In this document: piece by piece, positions 1-6,958 of the stretch
Numbering within the stretch: position 1 is the stretch's first letter
Layout: each line of letters begins with the position of its first letter
Assembly (NCBI GenBank): GCA_002420005.1
Contig: DIHE01000009.1
Span: 10,885-39,415, forward strand
DNA: 28,531 nt
Source: Holophagales bacterium UBA5704
Lineage (GTDB): Bacteria > Acidobacteriota > Thermoanaerobaculia > Multivoradales > UBA5704
Reading direction: 5' to 3'
The notes under the pieces: generated by a model
Database searches by the model: none
Told to the model about the DNA's origin: nothing
Seen by the model: the letters and a program-made list of their open reading frames with translations, nothing else
Program-made: the position numbers and the translations under genes

Positions 1-4
1 CGGC

Positions 5-73
5 GCCCCGTGAACGGGGCTTGAAAAGCCGTCTTCAGACGGCGCGGCTGCTAGCCCGGGCATTGATGCCCGG
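5..73. repeat. Cluster of three short perfect hairpins
   Basis: Three consecutive inverted repeats are seen: 5-20 (GCCCCG, 4-nt loop, CGGGGC), 28-43 (GCCGTC, 4-nt loop, GACGGC) and 56-73 (CCGGGCAT, 2-nt loop, ATGCCCGG). They lie just beyond the 3' end of the minus-strand msrA gene. The middle one serves as a plausible terminator. The other two lack T-tracts and may belong to a repetitive extragenic palindrome (REP-like) unit. No gene is visible in 1-91. Confidence 0.7.
24..43 (-). terminator. Probable rho-independent terminator of msrA
   Basis: Read on the minus strand, a 6-bp GC-rich stem (GCCGTC/GACGGC) with a TGAA loop is followed at once by TTTTC. It lies about 50 nt beyond the msrA stop codon and is in the right orientation to end the DUF885-msrA transcript. 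The T-run is short (four), so efficiency is uncertain. Confidence 0.55.
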
Positions 74-91
74 CGAAGGGTGCGTTTCGTC

Positions 92-730
92 TCAATGCCC
101 GGCCTGGTCGCCCCACAGCTCGGCGAGGCGCCGGTCCCGTCCGCAGCCGGTGCGGTAGTACTTGTAGCGCACCGGATTCTTCTGGTAGTAGTCCTGGTGG
201 TACTCCTCGGCGGCATAGAACGGGCCGGCCGGCACGATCTGCGTCACCACCGTCTTGCCCAGCTTCTTCTCCACCGCCGCCTTGGTCGTCTCGGCGAGCT
301 TCTTCTGCGCCTCTCCCTCGAAGAAGATGGCCGTCCGGTACTGGTCGCCATGGTCGCAGAACTGCGCGTTGGCGGTGAGCGGATCGACGTTGTGCCAGTA
401 GACCTCCAGCAGCTTCTCGTACGAGACCTTGGCGGGGTCGTACACCACCTGCACCGCTTCGGCATGGCCGGTGCCGCCGGAGGAGACCTGCTCATAGGTC
501 GGATTCTTCACCCGGCCGCCGGTGTAGCCGGAGGTGGTGGAGACGACGCCGTCGAGCTTGTCGAACGGGGGCTCCATGCACCAGAAGCAGCCGCCGGCGA
601 ACGTCGCCTTCGCGAGACCCCCGGGCGCCGCCGCCGGGGGAGCCGCCTGCACCGCGTCCGTCGCCGGGAGCCCGAGAAACCAGAACGCCGCAAGGGCGAG
701 GAGAGACAGTGCCACGATGATTCTTCGCAT
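92..730 (-). CDS. msrA: Exported peptide-methionine (S)-S-oxide reductase MsrA
   Basis: MsrA reduces methionine-S-sulfoxide in oxidised proteins back to methionine. The 212-residue product carries the family signature GGCFWCMEPPF, with catalytic Cys48 in GCFWC, the conserved GYTGG and TGHAEAVQV segments, and a C-terminal TGCG that can supply the resolving Cys. Residues 1-30 form a signal peptide (basic start, hydrophobic core, AQA-like end), so repair probably takes place in the periplasm. The chosen start (ATG at 730) has AAGGAGG just upstream; an upstream in-frame start at 814 lacks this support and would overlap the preceding gene. It lies 59 nt downstream of the DUF885 gene and is probably co-transcribed with it. 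Confidence 0.93.
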   Translation of the reverse strand: MRRIIVALSLLALAAFWFLGLPATDAVQAAPPAAAPGGLAKATFAGGCFWCMEPPFDKLDGVVSTTSGYTGGRVKNPTYEQVSSGGTGHAEAVQVVYDPAKVSYEKLLEVYWHNVDPLTANAQFCDHGDQYRTAIFFEGEAQKKLAETTKAAVEKKLGKTVVTQIVPAGPFYAAEEYHQDYYQKNPVRYKYYRTGCGRDRRLAELWGDQAGH

Positions 731-789
731 ACCGAGACCTCCTTGTCGGGGAGTGATACGGCGGACACCGTGGCGCCGGATCTCGCGGG

Positions 790-2541
790 TCACCCCTTCT
801 GCCGGGCGATCCACCGGTCGACGTTCTGCTCCAGGACGGACAGGGGGATCGAGCCGCTGCCGAGCACCACGTCATGGAACGCGCGGACGTCGAACCGCTC
901 ACCCAGCGCCTGCTCGGCGCGCCGCCGCAGCTCCTTGATCTTGATCTCGCCCATCTTGTAGGAGAGCGCCTGCCCCGGCCAGGAGATGTAGCGGTCGATC
1001 TCGGTCTCCACCTCGTGTAGCGACAACGCGGTGTTCGATGCCATGTAGTCGATCGCCTGCTTGCGCGTCCATCCCATGGTGTGGAGGCCGGTGTCCACCA
1101 CCAGGCGGCAGGCGCGCCACATCTCATAGGTCAGCCGGCCGAAATTGCTGTACGGGTCCTTGTAGAACCCCGCCTCCAGCCCCAGCCACTCCGAATAGAG
1201 CCCCCAGCCTTCGCCGAAGCCGGAGAGGTAGGCGAAGCGGCGGAACTCCGGCAGGTTGTCGAGCTCCCGCGCGACGGCGTTTTGCAGATGGTGGCCGGGC
1301 ACCGCCTCATGCAGGGTGAGCGATTCGAGGTTGTAGAACGGCCGGGTTTCGAGCCGGTAGGTGTTGACCCAGTAGATCCCCGGCTGCGTGCTGCCCTCCG
1401 GGGCATCGACATAGCGCCCGCCGGTGTACTTGGGCGCGATGTGATCCGGCACCGGCTCGACGGTGTACGGGAGGCGCGGCAGATGGCCGAAGAGGGCGGG
1501 CAGCTTGCCGTCCATCGTCTTGGCGATCCACGCCGCCCGCTCCAGGAGCTGCTCCGGTGTCTTGGCATAGAACCGCGGATCGGTGCGCAGGAACTGGAGG
1601 AACGCGGCGAAATCCCCCTGGAAACCCACCTGGCGGATCACCTCGTCCATCTCCTTGCGGATGCGGGCGACCTCGGACAGGCCGATCCGATGGACCGCCT
1701 CGGGCGTCACGTCCAGGGTGGTGAAGCGGCGGACCTCATGGGCATAGACCGCGCGGCCGTTCGGCAGCTCGGACGCCGCGAGCGTCGTGCGCGCCTTCGG
1801 GTAGTACTCCTTCAGATAGAAGTCGAGCAGCGTCCGGTAGCCGGCCACCGCGCCCTCGACGACCGCTTGGCGGCCCTCCTGGCGCAGGCGCTCGCGCGCC
1901 GCCTCGGGGATCGTCGGCGGGAGCTTGGTGAACGGAGCCCAGAAGACGCTCTTCTCCGGATCGTCCACGACGTGGGCGGAGAAGGTGGTCTCATACCCGG
2001 TGAGGGTCTCCTTGGGGACCGTCATCCCGCGCTGGATGCCGATCCGCATCTCCTCGATCACCTCGCCGGCATAGCGCGGCCAGGCGCGCAGGCGGGAGAT
2101 GTAGTTCTCATAATCCTTCACCGTGGCGAACGGCATGCCGTCGGGGAGCATCGCGAAGCTCGAATGGAACCCCGAGTCGGCGTTGAACGGCATCTGCCAG
2201 GTGCCGAGCGCATCGTCCGCCACGTTGTCCTCCAGCTCGCGCCGCAGCATCGCGAGGCTCACCTGATCTTCAGGCGAGAGCTGCGCGGCATCGAACGTCG
2301 CCAGCTCCGCGAGGAACTTGCGGTCGGACTCCAGGCGCCGCGCTCGGTCCTCCGGACGCACCGAGGGCAGCAAAGCGTCATATTCATGGCGTCCGACCGA
2401 CGTCGCGGCCAGTGGGTTCTCCCGCAGCCGCACCTCCCACTCCCGGGCGAACAGGTCCTTGAGTCGAGCCCCCTCGTCCGCCACGGCGGCACCGGCCAGG
2501 GCGAGGAGCAGGAAGGAACAGAGGAACACAGCTTTCTTCAT
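790..2541 (-). CDS. DUF885 family protein, exported metallopeptidase-like
   Basis: The 583-residue product starts with a signal peptide (residues 1-21, cleavage after AVA) and then matches the DUF885 family along its length. The hallmark HEAVPGHH is at about residues 411-418 in the sequence LTLHEAVPGHHLQ, followed by GFGEGWGLYSEWLG. The HExxxxHH-like arrangement and downstream Glu residues suggest a zinc peptidase fold. DUF885 proteins are generally regarded as putative secreted peptidases; no substrate can be read from the sequence. The ATG at 2541 is preceded by GGGAGA. It is the first gene of a two-gene unit with msrA, suggesting shared work on extracytoplasmic proteins or peptides; that link is inference. 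Confidence 0.88.
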   Translation of the reverse strand: MKKAVFLCSFLLLALAGAAVADEGARLKDLFAREWEVRLRENPLAATSVGRHEYDALLPSVRPEDRARRLESDRKFLAELATFDAAQLSPEDQVSLAMLRRELEDNVADDALGTWQMPFNADSGFHSSFAMLPDGMPFATVKDYENYISRLRAWPRYAGEVIEEMRIGIQRGMTVPKETLTGYETTFSAHVVDDPEKSVFWAPFTKLPPTIPEAARERLRQEGRQAVVEGAVAGYRTLLDFYLKEYYPKARTTLAASELPNGRAVYAHEVRRFTTLDVTPEAVHRIGLSEVARIRKEMDEVIRQVGFQGDFAAFLQFLRTDPRFYAKTPEQLLERAAWIAKTMDGKLPALFGHLPRLPYTVEPVPDHIAPKYTGGRYVDAPEGSTQPGIYWVNTYRLETRPFYNLESLTLHEAVPGHHLQNAVARELDNLPEFRRFAYLSGFGEGWGLYSEWLGLEAGFYKDPYSNFGRLTYEMWRACRLVVDTGLHTMGWTRKQAIDYMASNTALSLHEVETEIDRYISWPGQALSYKMGEIKIKELRRRAEQALGERFDVRAFHDVVLGSGSIPLSVLEQNVDRWIARQKG

Positions 2542-2879
2542 GATCAGGTCTCCCGCGAGAACGAGGTCGCGGCAGGGAGGATACCCGATCTCGACAGCCC
2601 CGCGCGGCGGGCCCTAGACTCTCCTCAGCCCCATGGGCTCAGACGCCCACCAGCGCCTTGCCGATCTCGATCCGCGACCTTCTGTATCTGCGCAGGGTCG
2701 AGCGGCCCGGGTGGAGCTCAAGGCGAGCTGGAACGAGGGACCGGCCGCCACGCAGGTCCTGCGGACGATCACGCCCGTCAACCGGGTCTCCTTCCTCGCC
2801 GGGCCGCGCAGCCTCAGTGTCCTGCTGACAACGGAAATTCGATGTGTCTGTCCGTCTCTCCTGGAGCAAGGAGGTCGCG
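2542..2879. other. 338-nt divergent intergenic region, no supported gene
   Basis: This region separates the divergent DUF885 and flavoprotein genes and should hold both promoters, but no convincing -35/-10 pair is seen. An imperfect dyad centred on CCCATGGG lies near 2625-2643. Short coding-like stretches occur in different frames, for instance a plus-strand frame around 2740-2850 reading ITPVNRVSFLAGP, but none has a ribosome binding site or a complete domain. It could be a decayed gene or chance open frames in GC-rich DNA. Confidence 0.5.
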
Positions 2880-4040
2880 ATGGCGGGCAGGTCAGGAGTC
2901 CTTGATGCCTTGATTGTCGGCGGCGGGCCGGCGGGCGCGGCGACGGCGCTTGCCCTGGCGCGCGAAGGCTGGACGGTGCGGCTGGTGGAGGGTTCTTCCG
3001 GCGCGGCCGTTCGCGTGGGGGAGACCGTGCCCCCTGAGGTGCGGATTCCTCTGCAGGAGCTGGGCCTGTGGGAGCGCTTCCTCGCCCAGGATCATCTTCC
3101 CTCGGTGGGCAATGCCTCGGTCTGGGGAGGGTCGGACCTCGGCCGGAGGGACTTCGCCTTCCACCCGTATGGTCCGGGCTGGCATCTCGACCGTGGCCGG
3201 TTTGACGCAATGCTCACGGAGGCGGCCGAGGGGGCGGGAGCCGAGCTGGCGCGGCTGGCACGGATCGTGGACGCCGTCCGGAGCGGCGACGTGTGGCGGG
3301 TGACCGTGCGGGCGGCCGACGGGCTCGCCCTCTGGGAAGCGCGAGCCCTGGTCGATGCCACCGGCCGCTCGGCGGCCCTGGTCCGCAAGCTGGGTGGACG
3401 GCGGCGGTGGTGGGACCGGATGGTGGCCGTGCTCACCTGCTTCGCACCCGGCGCGGGCACCGGTGCGCCGGACGCCGAAGTCCTCCTCGAAGCGGTGGAG
3501 GACGGCTGGTGGTACTCCGCTCCTCTTCCCGACGGCTCGCTGGTCACCGGCTTCTTCACCGATGCGGACCTGTGCGGCGACCTCCACCAGGACGGATGGT
3601 TGCGGGCGCTGGCGCGCACCGGGCCGACCCGCGAACGCCTGCGTGGGCGGCTCGCCACCGGGGCTCCGGTGGTGCGCTCGGCCGCCACGGTGTCGAGCGA
3701 TCCTTTCGATGCTCCGGCATTCCTGGCCGTCGGGGACGCCGCCCTGGCCTGCGACCCGCTCTCGTCCCAGGGGATCGTCAAAGGAATGAGCTCCGGCCTG
3801 CGCGCCGCCGCGGCTCTGCTGGCTGAGCGCCGGGGGCGGCGCCAGGCCCTGGAGGAAGAAAGAAACCTTTTCTGGCAGGGATTGGCGGAATTCCTCGGCC
3901 GCCGGGCTTCCTATTACGGACTGGAAACGCGCTGGCCGGCCTCCCGGTTCTGGACGCGCCGCAATCCGGGCCTGCTCCTGGCGCGGCGGCTGCGGGAAAA
4001 CCCTGTTGATCCGGCGGAGGGAATGTCTCTCTCCGCGTAG
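2880..4040 (+). CDS. FAD-dependent oxidoreductase, LodB/GoxB-like (tryptophan halogenase-type fold)
   Basis: The 386-residue flavoprotein has an N-terminal Rossmann FAD motif (VGGGPAGAATALALA, about residues 11-25), a GR(F)D segment near residue 104, and a C-terminal GDAALACDPLSSQGIVKG FAD-binding motif typical of the halogenase/geranylgeranyl-reductase-like superfamily. The start at 2880 is chosen because AAGGAGG (2868-2874) sits 5 nt upstream; a GTG at 2844 has no such signal. Its partner, 34 nt downstream, is a LodA-family oxidase. In the described LodA/LodB and GoxA/GoxB systems a flavoprotein of this type is needed to mature the cysteine tryptophylquinone cofactor, so that is the likely role here. 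Without the neighbour one would call it a generic FAD-dependent oxidoreductase. Confidence 0.85.
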   Translation: MAGRSGVLDALIVGGGPAGAATALALAREGWTVRLVEGSSGAAVRVGETVPPEVRIPLQELGLWERFLAQDHLPSVGNASVWGGSDLGRRDFAFHPYGPGWHLDRGRFDAMLTEAAEGAGAELARLARIVDAVRSGDVWRVTVRAADGLALWEARALVDATGRSAALVRKLGGRRRWWDRMVAVLTCFAPGAGTGAPDAEVLLEAVEDGWWYSAPLPDGSLVTGFFTDADLCGDLHQDGWLRALARTGPTRERLRGRLATGAPVVRSAATVSSDPFDAPAFLAVGDAALACDPLSSQGIVKGMSSGLRAAAALLAERRGRRQALEEERNLFWQGLAEFLGRRASYYGLETRWPASRFWTRRNPGLLLARRLRENPVDPAEGMSLSA

Positions 4041-4074
4041 ACCCACTCGGTCACCCGAAAGGAGTGAACAACGC

Positions 4075-5694
4075 ATGGACAGGACCTATCGCATTCACCC
4101 TGCCATCGGCATCGCCCGCCTGGGCAGCAGCACGAAAGCGGACGGCTGGTTCCTGGGGCCGGAGGTCCCCGGGCAGGTCTTTGCAGGACCCTTCAAAGAC
4201 GGGCCGGGAAGCATCAAACGCCAGGGGGCACGCTTCCGGATCTTCGAATACCAGGGCGGCGTCCCGGTGCGGGAGATCAAGGCGGCCGACGCGAAGATCA
4301 CCTGGAAGGTCCATCTGGTCAATCGCAAGGCGGAAGGGCCGGTCTTTCCTCCGTCCACGCCACCCAAGCGGCGCAATCCCACGGTTCCGGCCCCCGACCG
4401 GTGGAAGCTGATCATCGATGCCAAAGAACAGCAGATCGACGGCGTGAGCGCCGGTCCTCTTCCGTTGAAGGGAGAGTTTCTGGGCAAGGACGTTCCGCTC
4501 GGCGATCTGCGCACCGATGGTGACGGGCGTCTGATCGTCCTCGGTGGCTTTGGAAAGAGCTTCTCGCCCGCCGGTCTTCCGTTGACCGGCCTCTTCAACA
4601 ACGACGGCTGGTGTGACGACGCCGCGGACGGGCCCGTGTCCGCCACGGTGGAGATCGGCGGCAAGAAGGTCGACGTCGATCCCGCCTGGGTGGTGGTCGG
4701 TCCTCCGGACTACGCGCCGGCCATCGACAACGTCATCTCGTTGTTCGACGTGATCTATGAGGCCTCCTACCTCAAGTTCGGCCATGTGGACCCTCGGCTC
4801 GCCGCCGGTCATCCTTCCTTCACACATCACGTATTTCCGTTCCTCCAGCGGGCGGCGGACGTGTACTGGGTCTATGCGCAGGCAGGGCCGCACCGGCCCC
4901 GCCGCGGGGGAGATTTCCTGGAGCCCGGCCTCTTGCGGCTTCTTTCGGACGCCGATCCGAATCCGGCGTCCGCCGCCTACAAGGCCCGCAACGCGGTCTT
5001 CCGGAGACTGCGTCCACCCCTGGGGGGAGGCGGGATCGAGCAGAACATGCCGGACCTCGCCGCGGACCCGCCGCCAACCTTGCCGCAGTACGAGGTGATG
5101 GCCCTTTGGGCGACCGGCCGCTTCGACGCCGACTGGACCGGCTTTCCCCTCGCGGCACCCCTGGAGAGCCATGCCGTTCCGGAGCAGCCCCTCCTGCTCG
5201 ACCGGGCGGGCCTCGACGCCTGTGCCGGCCGGGCGTTCTTCCCCAGCATCGAGGCGCCACGGATCGTCGAAGTGCAGAAGATCTATCGCAGCCCGCTGCG
5301 GATCGATCCGGACGTGGTGCCCCCGGGAGGGATCACCGAGGGCCTCGCGATCCCCTGGCAGACCGACTTCCTCGCCTGCGGCTCGAACTGGTGGCCGGCG
5401 CAGCGGCCCTCCAACGTCTTCCGCCAGAAGGGGACGGCCGAGGCCTGGGAGCGTGGGGACTGGGCGGCCGGAGTCACTGACATGGTGAAGCAGTGGGCGC
5501 TGCTCGGGTTTGTGAAGCAGGAGCCCGGGCCGATCCGCTTCGTCGAACGGGAGCGCGATCTCGCTCTCGCACCGGTCGCACCCTTCGCCGCGGAGACGGC
5601 GGAAGCAGGCCCGGCCGAGCCCTCCGCCGCCGAGGTGGCGGTGGCTCAGCTCTTCCAGGCCTACGAGGAGGCGCGGGCGCGGGGAGACATCTGA
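4075..5694 (+). CDS. LodA/GoxA-family CTQ-dependent amino-acid oxidase candidate
   Basis: The 539-residue protein opens with RIHPAIGIARLGSS, the characteristic start of the LodA family of quinoprotein amino-acid oxidases. These enzymes carry a self-derived cysteine tryptophylquinone (CTQ) cofactor and release ammonia and hydrogen peroxide. The region IPWQTDFLACG, then NWWPAQRP, matches the conserved stretch holding the CTQ cysteine, making Cys435 the candidate. Trp474 in KQWALLGFV is a candidate for the partner tryptophan, but that assignment is tentative. The start at 4075 has AAAGGAG about 10 nt upstream. It follows the flavoprotein gene directly. The protein is shorter than well-studied LodA (about 700 residues), and its substrate (lysine, glycine or another) cannot be read. 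No signal peptide is seen. Confidence 0.87.
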   Translation: MDRTYRIHPAIGIARLGSSTKADGWFLGPEVPGQVFAGPFKDGPGSIKRQGARFRIFEYQGGVPVREIKAADAKITWKVHLVNRKAEGPVFPPSTPPKRRNPTVPAPDRWKLIIDAKEQQIDGVSAGPLPLKGEFLGKDVPLGDLRTDGDGRLIVLGGFGKSFSPAGLPLTGLFNNDGWCDDAADGPVSATVEIGGKKVDVDPAWVVVGPPDYAPAIDNVISLFDVIYEASYLKFGHVDPRLAAGHPSFTHHVFPFLQRAADVYWVYAQAGPHRPRRGGDFLEPGLLRLLSDADPNPASAAYKARNAVFRRLRPPLGGGGIEQNMPDLAADPPPTLPQYEVMALWATGRFDADWTGFPLAAPLESHAVPEQPLLLDRAGLDACAGRAFFPSIEAPRIVEVQKIYRSPLRIDPDVVPPGGITEGLAIPWQTDFLACGSNWWPAQRPSNVFRQKGTAEAWERGDWAAGVTDMVKQWALLGFVKQEPGPIRFVERERDLALAPVAPFAAETAEAGPAEPSAAEVAVAQLFQAYEEARARGDI

Positions 5695-5708
5695 TCCGGT
5701 TGGCCGCC

Positions 5709-5741
5709 GGCCCGGGGAGCCGGACGCTTCCCGGGCCTTTT
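5709..5741 (+). terminator. Rho-independent terminator of the LodA/LodB-like operon
   Basis: GGCCCGGG (5709-5716) pairs with CCCGGGCC (5730-5737), giving an 8-bp GC stem with a 13-nt loop followed by TTTT. It begins 14 nt after the stop codon of the oxidase gene and precedes a convergent gene. Confidence 0.85.
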
Positions 5742-5745
5742 CGTC

Positions 5746-6861
5746 CTACCGCCCCCCTACCCCCACCTCCGCCAGCGCCTCCTGGGGCAGGGCGAACGAG
5801 CCGGCGACCAGGTCGGAGTCCGGCTCGGCGATCTCGGGCCAGCGGGCACGGAGGAGCTGGACGTCGAAGATCTCCTGGACCAGGCCTTCGAAGCGGAGGA
5901 AGCCGGCGATCTTGCCGGTGCGGAGGTCGACCGCCCAGAGGCCGCAGAGCTTTTCCTGGAGGCGTTCGGTGAGGGGCAGGCCGCCGAAGATGTTCGTCTC
6001 GCGGATCTGCGACAGCCCCACGAAGGCGTAGGGGCCGGCGAAGGCGAGGCCGCGGGTGAAGCCGGGCAGCTCGGTGACGGTGTCGAGGCGGCCGGTGGCC
6101 GGGTCCACCGTGGCCAGGGTGCCGCGGCCGGATTCCAGAACCCAGAGCCGGCCGGCGTGCCAGCGCGGCGAGTGCGGCATCGACAGGCCGCGCGCCACGA
6201 TCTCCCCGCTCGGGACGTCGAGCAGCACGCCGCCGTGGGCCTTGCCCTCCCGCCACCCCTGGGGGGTGTCGGTCGCCCCGAGGGCGGTGACGTAGCGCAC
6301 CCTTCCATCCTGCACGGCGAGGCCGTTCAGATGGCACCGGTCGTCCGGGGCGAGCGCGGTCACGAACCGGGGGCGCCAGCGCGGGACGAAGCTGTGCTCG
6401 CCATCGAGCCCGGCGAGGCAGGAGAAACGGGTGTTGACGAGCCACAGCTCCTCGGCTCTCCCATCGGCATCGGCGGCGGTGGCGAAGACCATCTCGTGGA
6501 TGCGGATGTCGCCGGTGGCGTGGCAGAGCCGCGGCAGGAAGACGGCGTCGTGGCGCTCCGGCGGATCGAGCTTGCGGGAGACCTCGGGTTGGTTGCGGTA
6601 CTCCCAGACGTGGCGCTGGATGCCGAGGGCCAGGTAGTGCGTCCCGATGGCGATGCCCATGGGGCTTGCGAAGGCGCGGAAGTGGGTGTTGAGGAGGTCG
6701 CCGTCGGCGCGCACCGCGATCAGCCGGCCGCTCTGGTAGGTCGAGACGAGGAGCGTAGCGCCGATCTCGCGCAGGAGGTCCGGGAAGCCCGCGGTGTAGA
6801 CGCTGCGGAAGGCTTCCGGGTTGCCGATGACGGTGGCGGCGGTGGCGGCGGGCGGATGCAT
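5746..6861 (-). CDS. TIGR03032 family protein (propeller-like, unknown function)
   Basis: The 371-residue protein matches the TIGR03032 (DUF4915-like) family, seen alone or fused to tetratricopeptide-repeat proteins. Recognisable blocks are FPDLLREIGATLLVSTYQSG near residue 25, PMGIAIG, WLVNTRFSCLA, and CHLNGLAVQDGRVRYVTALG followed by the W-R-x-GK block near residue 195. The C-terminal half includes SMPHSPRWHAGRLWVLESG and GFTRGLAFAG. The repeated short beta-rich units suggest a beta-propeller. No function is known to me. ATG 6861 is chosen because the family similarity begins shortly after it; the ribosome binding site is weak. It is convergent with the LodA-like gene and divergent from the IPTL-CTERM gene. 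Confidence 0.85.
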   Translation of the reverse strand: MHPPAATAATVIGNPEAFRSVYTAGFPDLLREIGATLLVSTYQSGRLIAVRADGDLLNTHFRAFASPMGIAIGTHYLALGIQRHVWEYRNQPEVSRKLDPPERHDAVFLPRLCHATGDIRIHEMVFATAADADGRAEELWLVNTRFSCLAGLDGEHSFVPRWRPRFVTALAPDDRCHLNGLAVQDGRVRYVTALGATDTPQGWREGKAHGGVLLDVPSGEIVARGLSMPHSPRWHAGRLWVLESGRGTLATVDPATGRLDTVTELPGFTRGLAFAGPYAFVGLSQIRETNIFGGLPLTERLQEKLCGLWAVDLRTGKIAGFLRFEGLVQEIFDVQLLRARWPEIAEPDSDLVAGSFALPQEALAEVGVGGR

Positions 6862-6928
6862 GGGGATCGGCGGGAATCGTACCGCGAAGCCGGTCCCGCC
6901 GCCGCGCGATCGGGCCCGCCCGATGGTA

Positions 6929-6957
6929 GGATCGACCTCCACGAGGAGGGTCGATCC
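6929..6957 (+). promoter_or_regulatory. Hairpin enclosing the Shine-Dalgarno of the IPTL-CTERM gene
   Basis: The left arm 6929-6940 (GGATCGACCTCC) pairs with the right arm 6945-6957 (GGAGGGTCGATCC) across an ACGA loop, with one bulged base. The right arm contains the gene's GAGGAGG ribosome binding region, and the ATG follows at 6959. In RNA the stem would pair the Shine-Dalgarno with an upstream CCUCC. At DNA level the dyad could instead be an operator in the divergent intergenic region. Confidence 0.6.
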
Positions 6958-6958
6958 C

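Noticed and set aside
34..43. TTCAGACGGC, the reverse complement of the Neisseria DNA uptake sequence core
   Set aside because: It is part of a perfect hairpin and occurs once; nothing else in the window resembles Neisseria.
1081..2913. Long plus-strand open frame opposite the DUF885 gene
   Set aside because: The opposite strand has a full DUF885 domain with signal peptide and start signals; this frame is its shadow.
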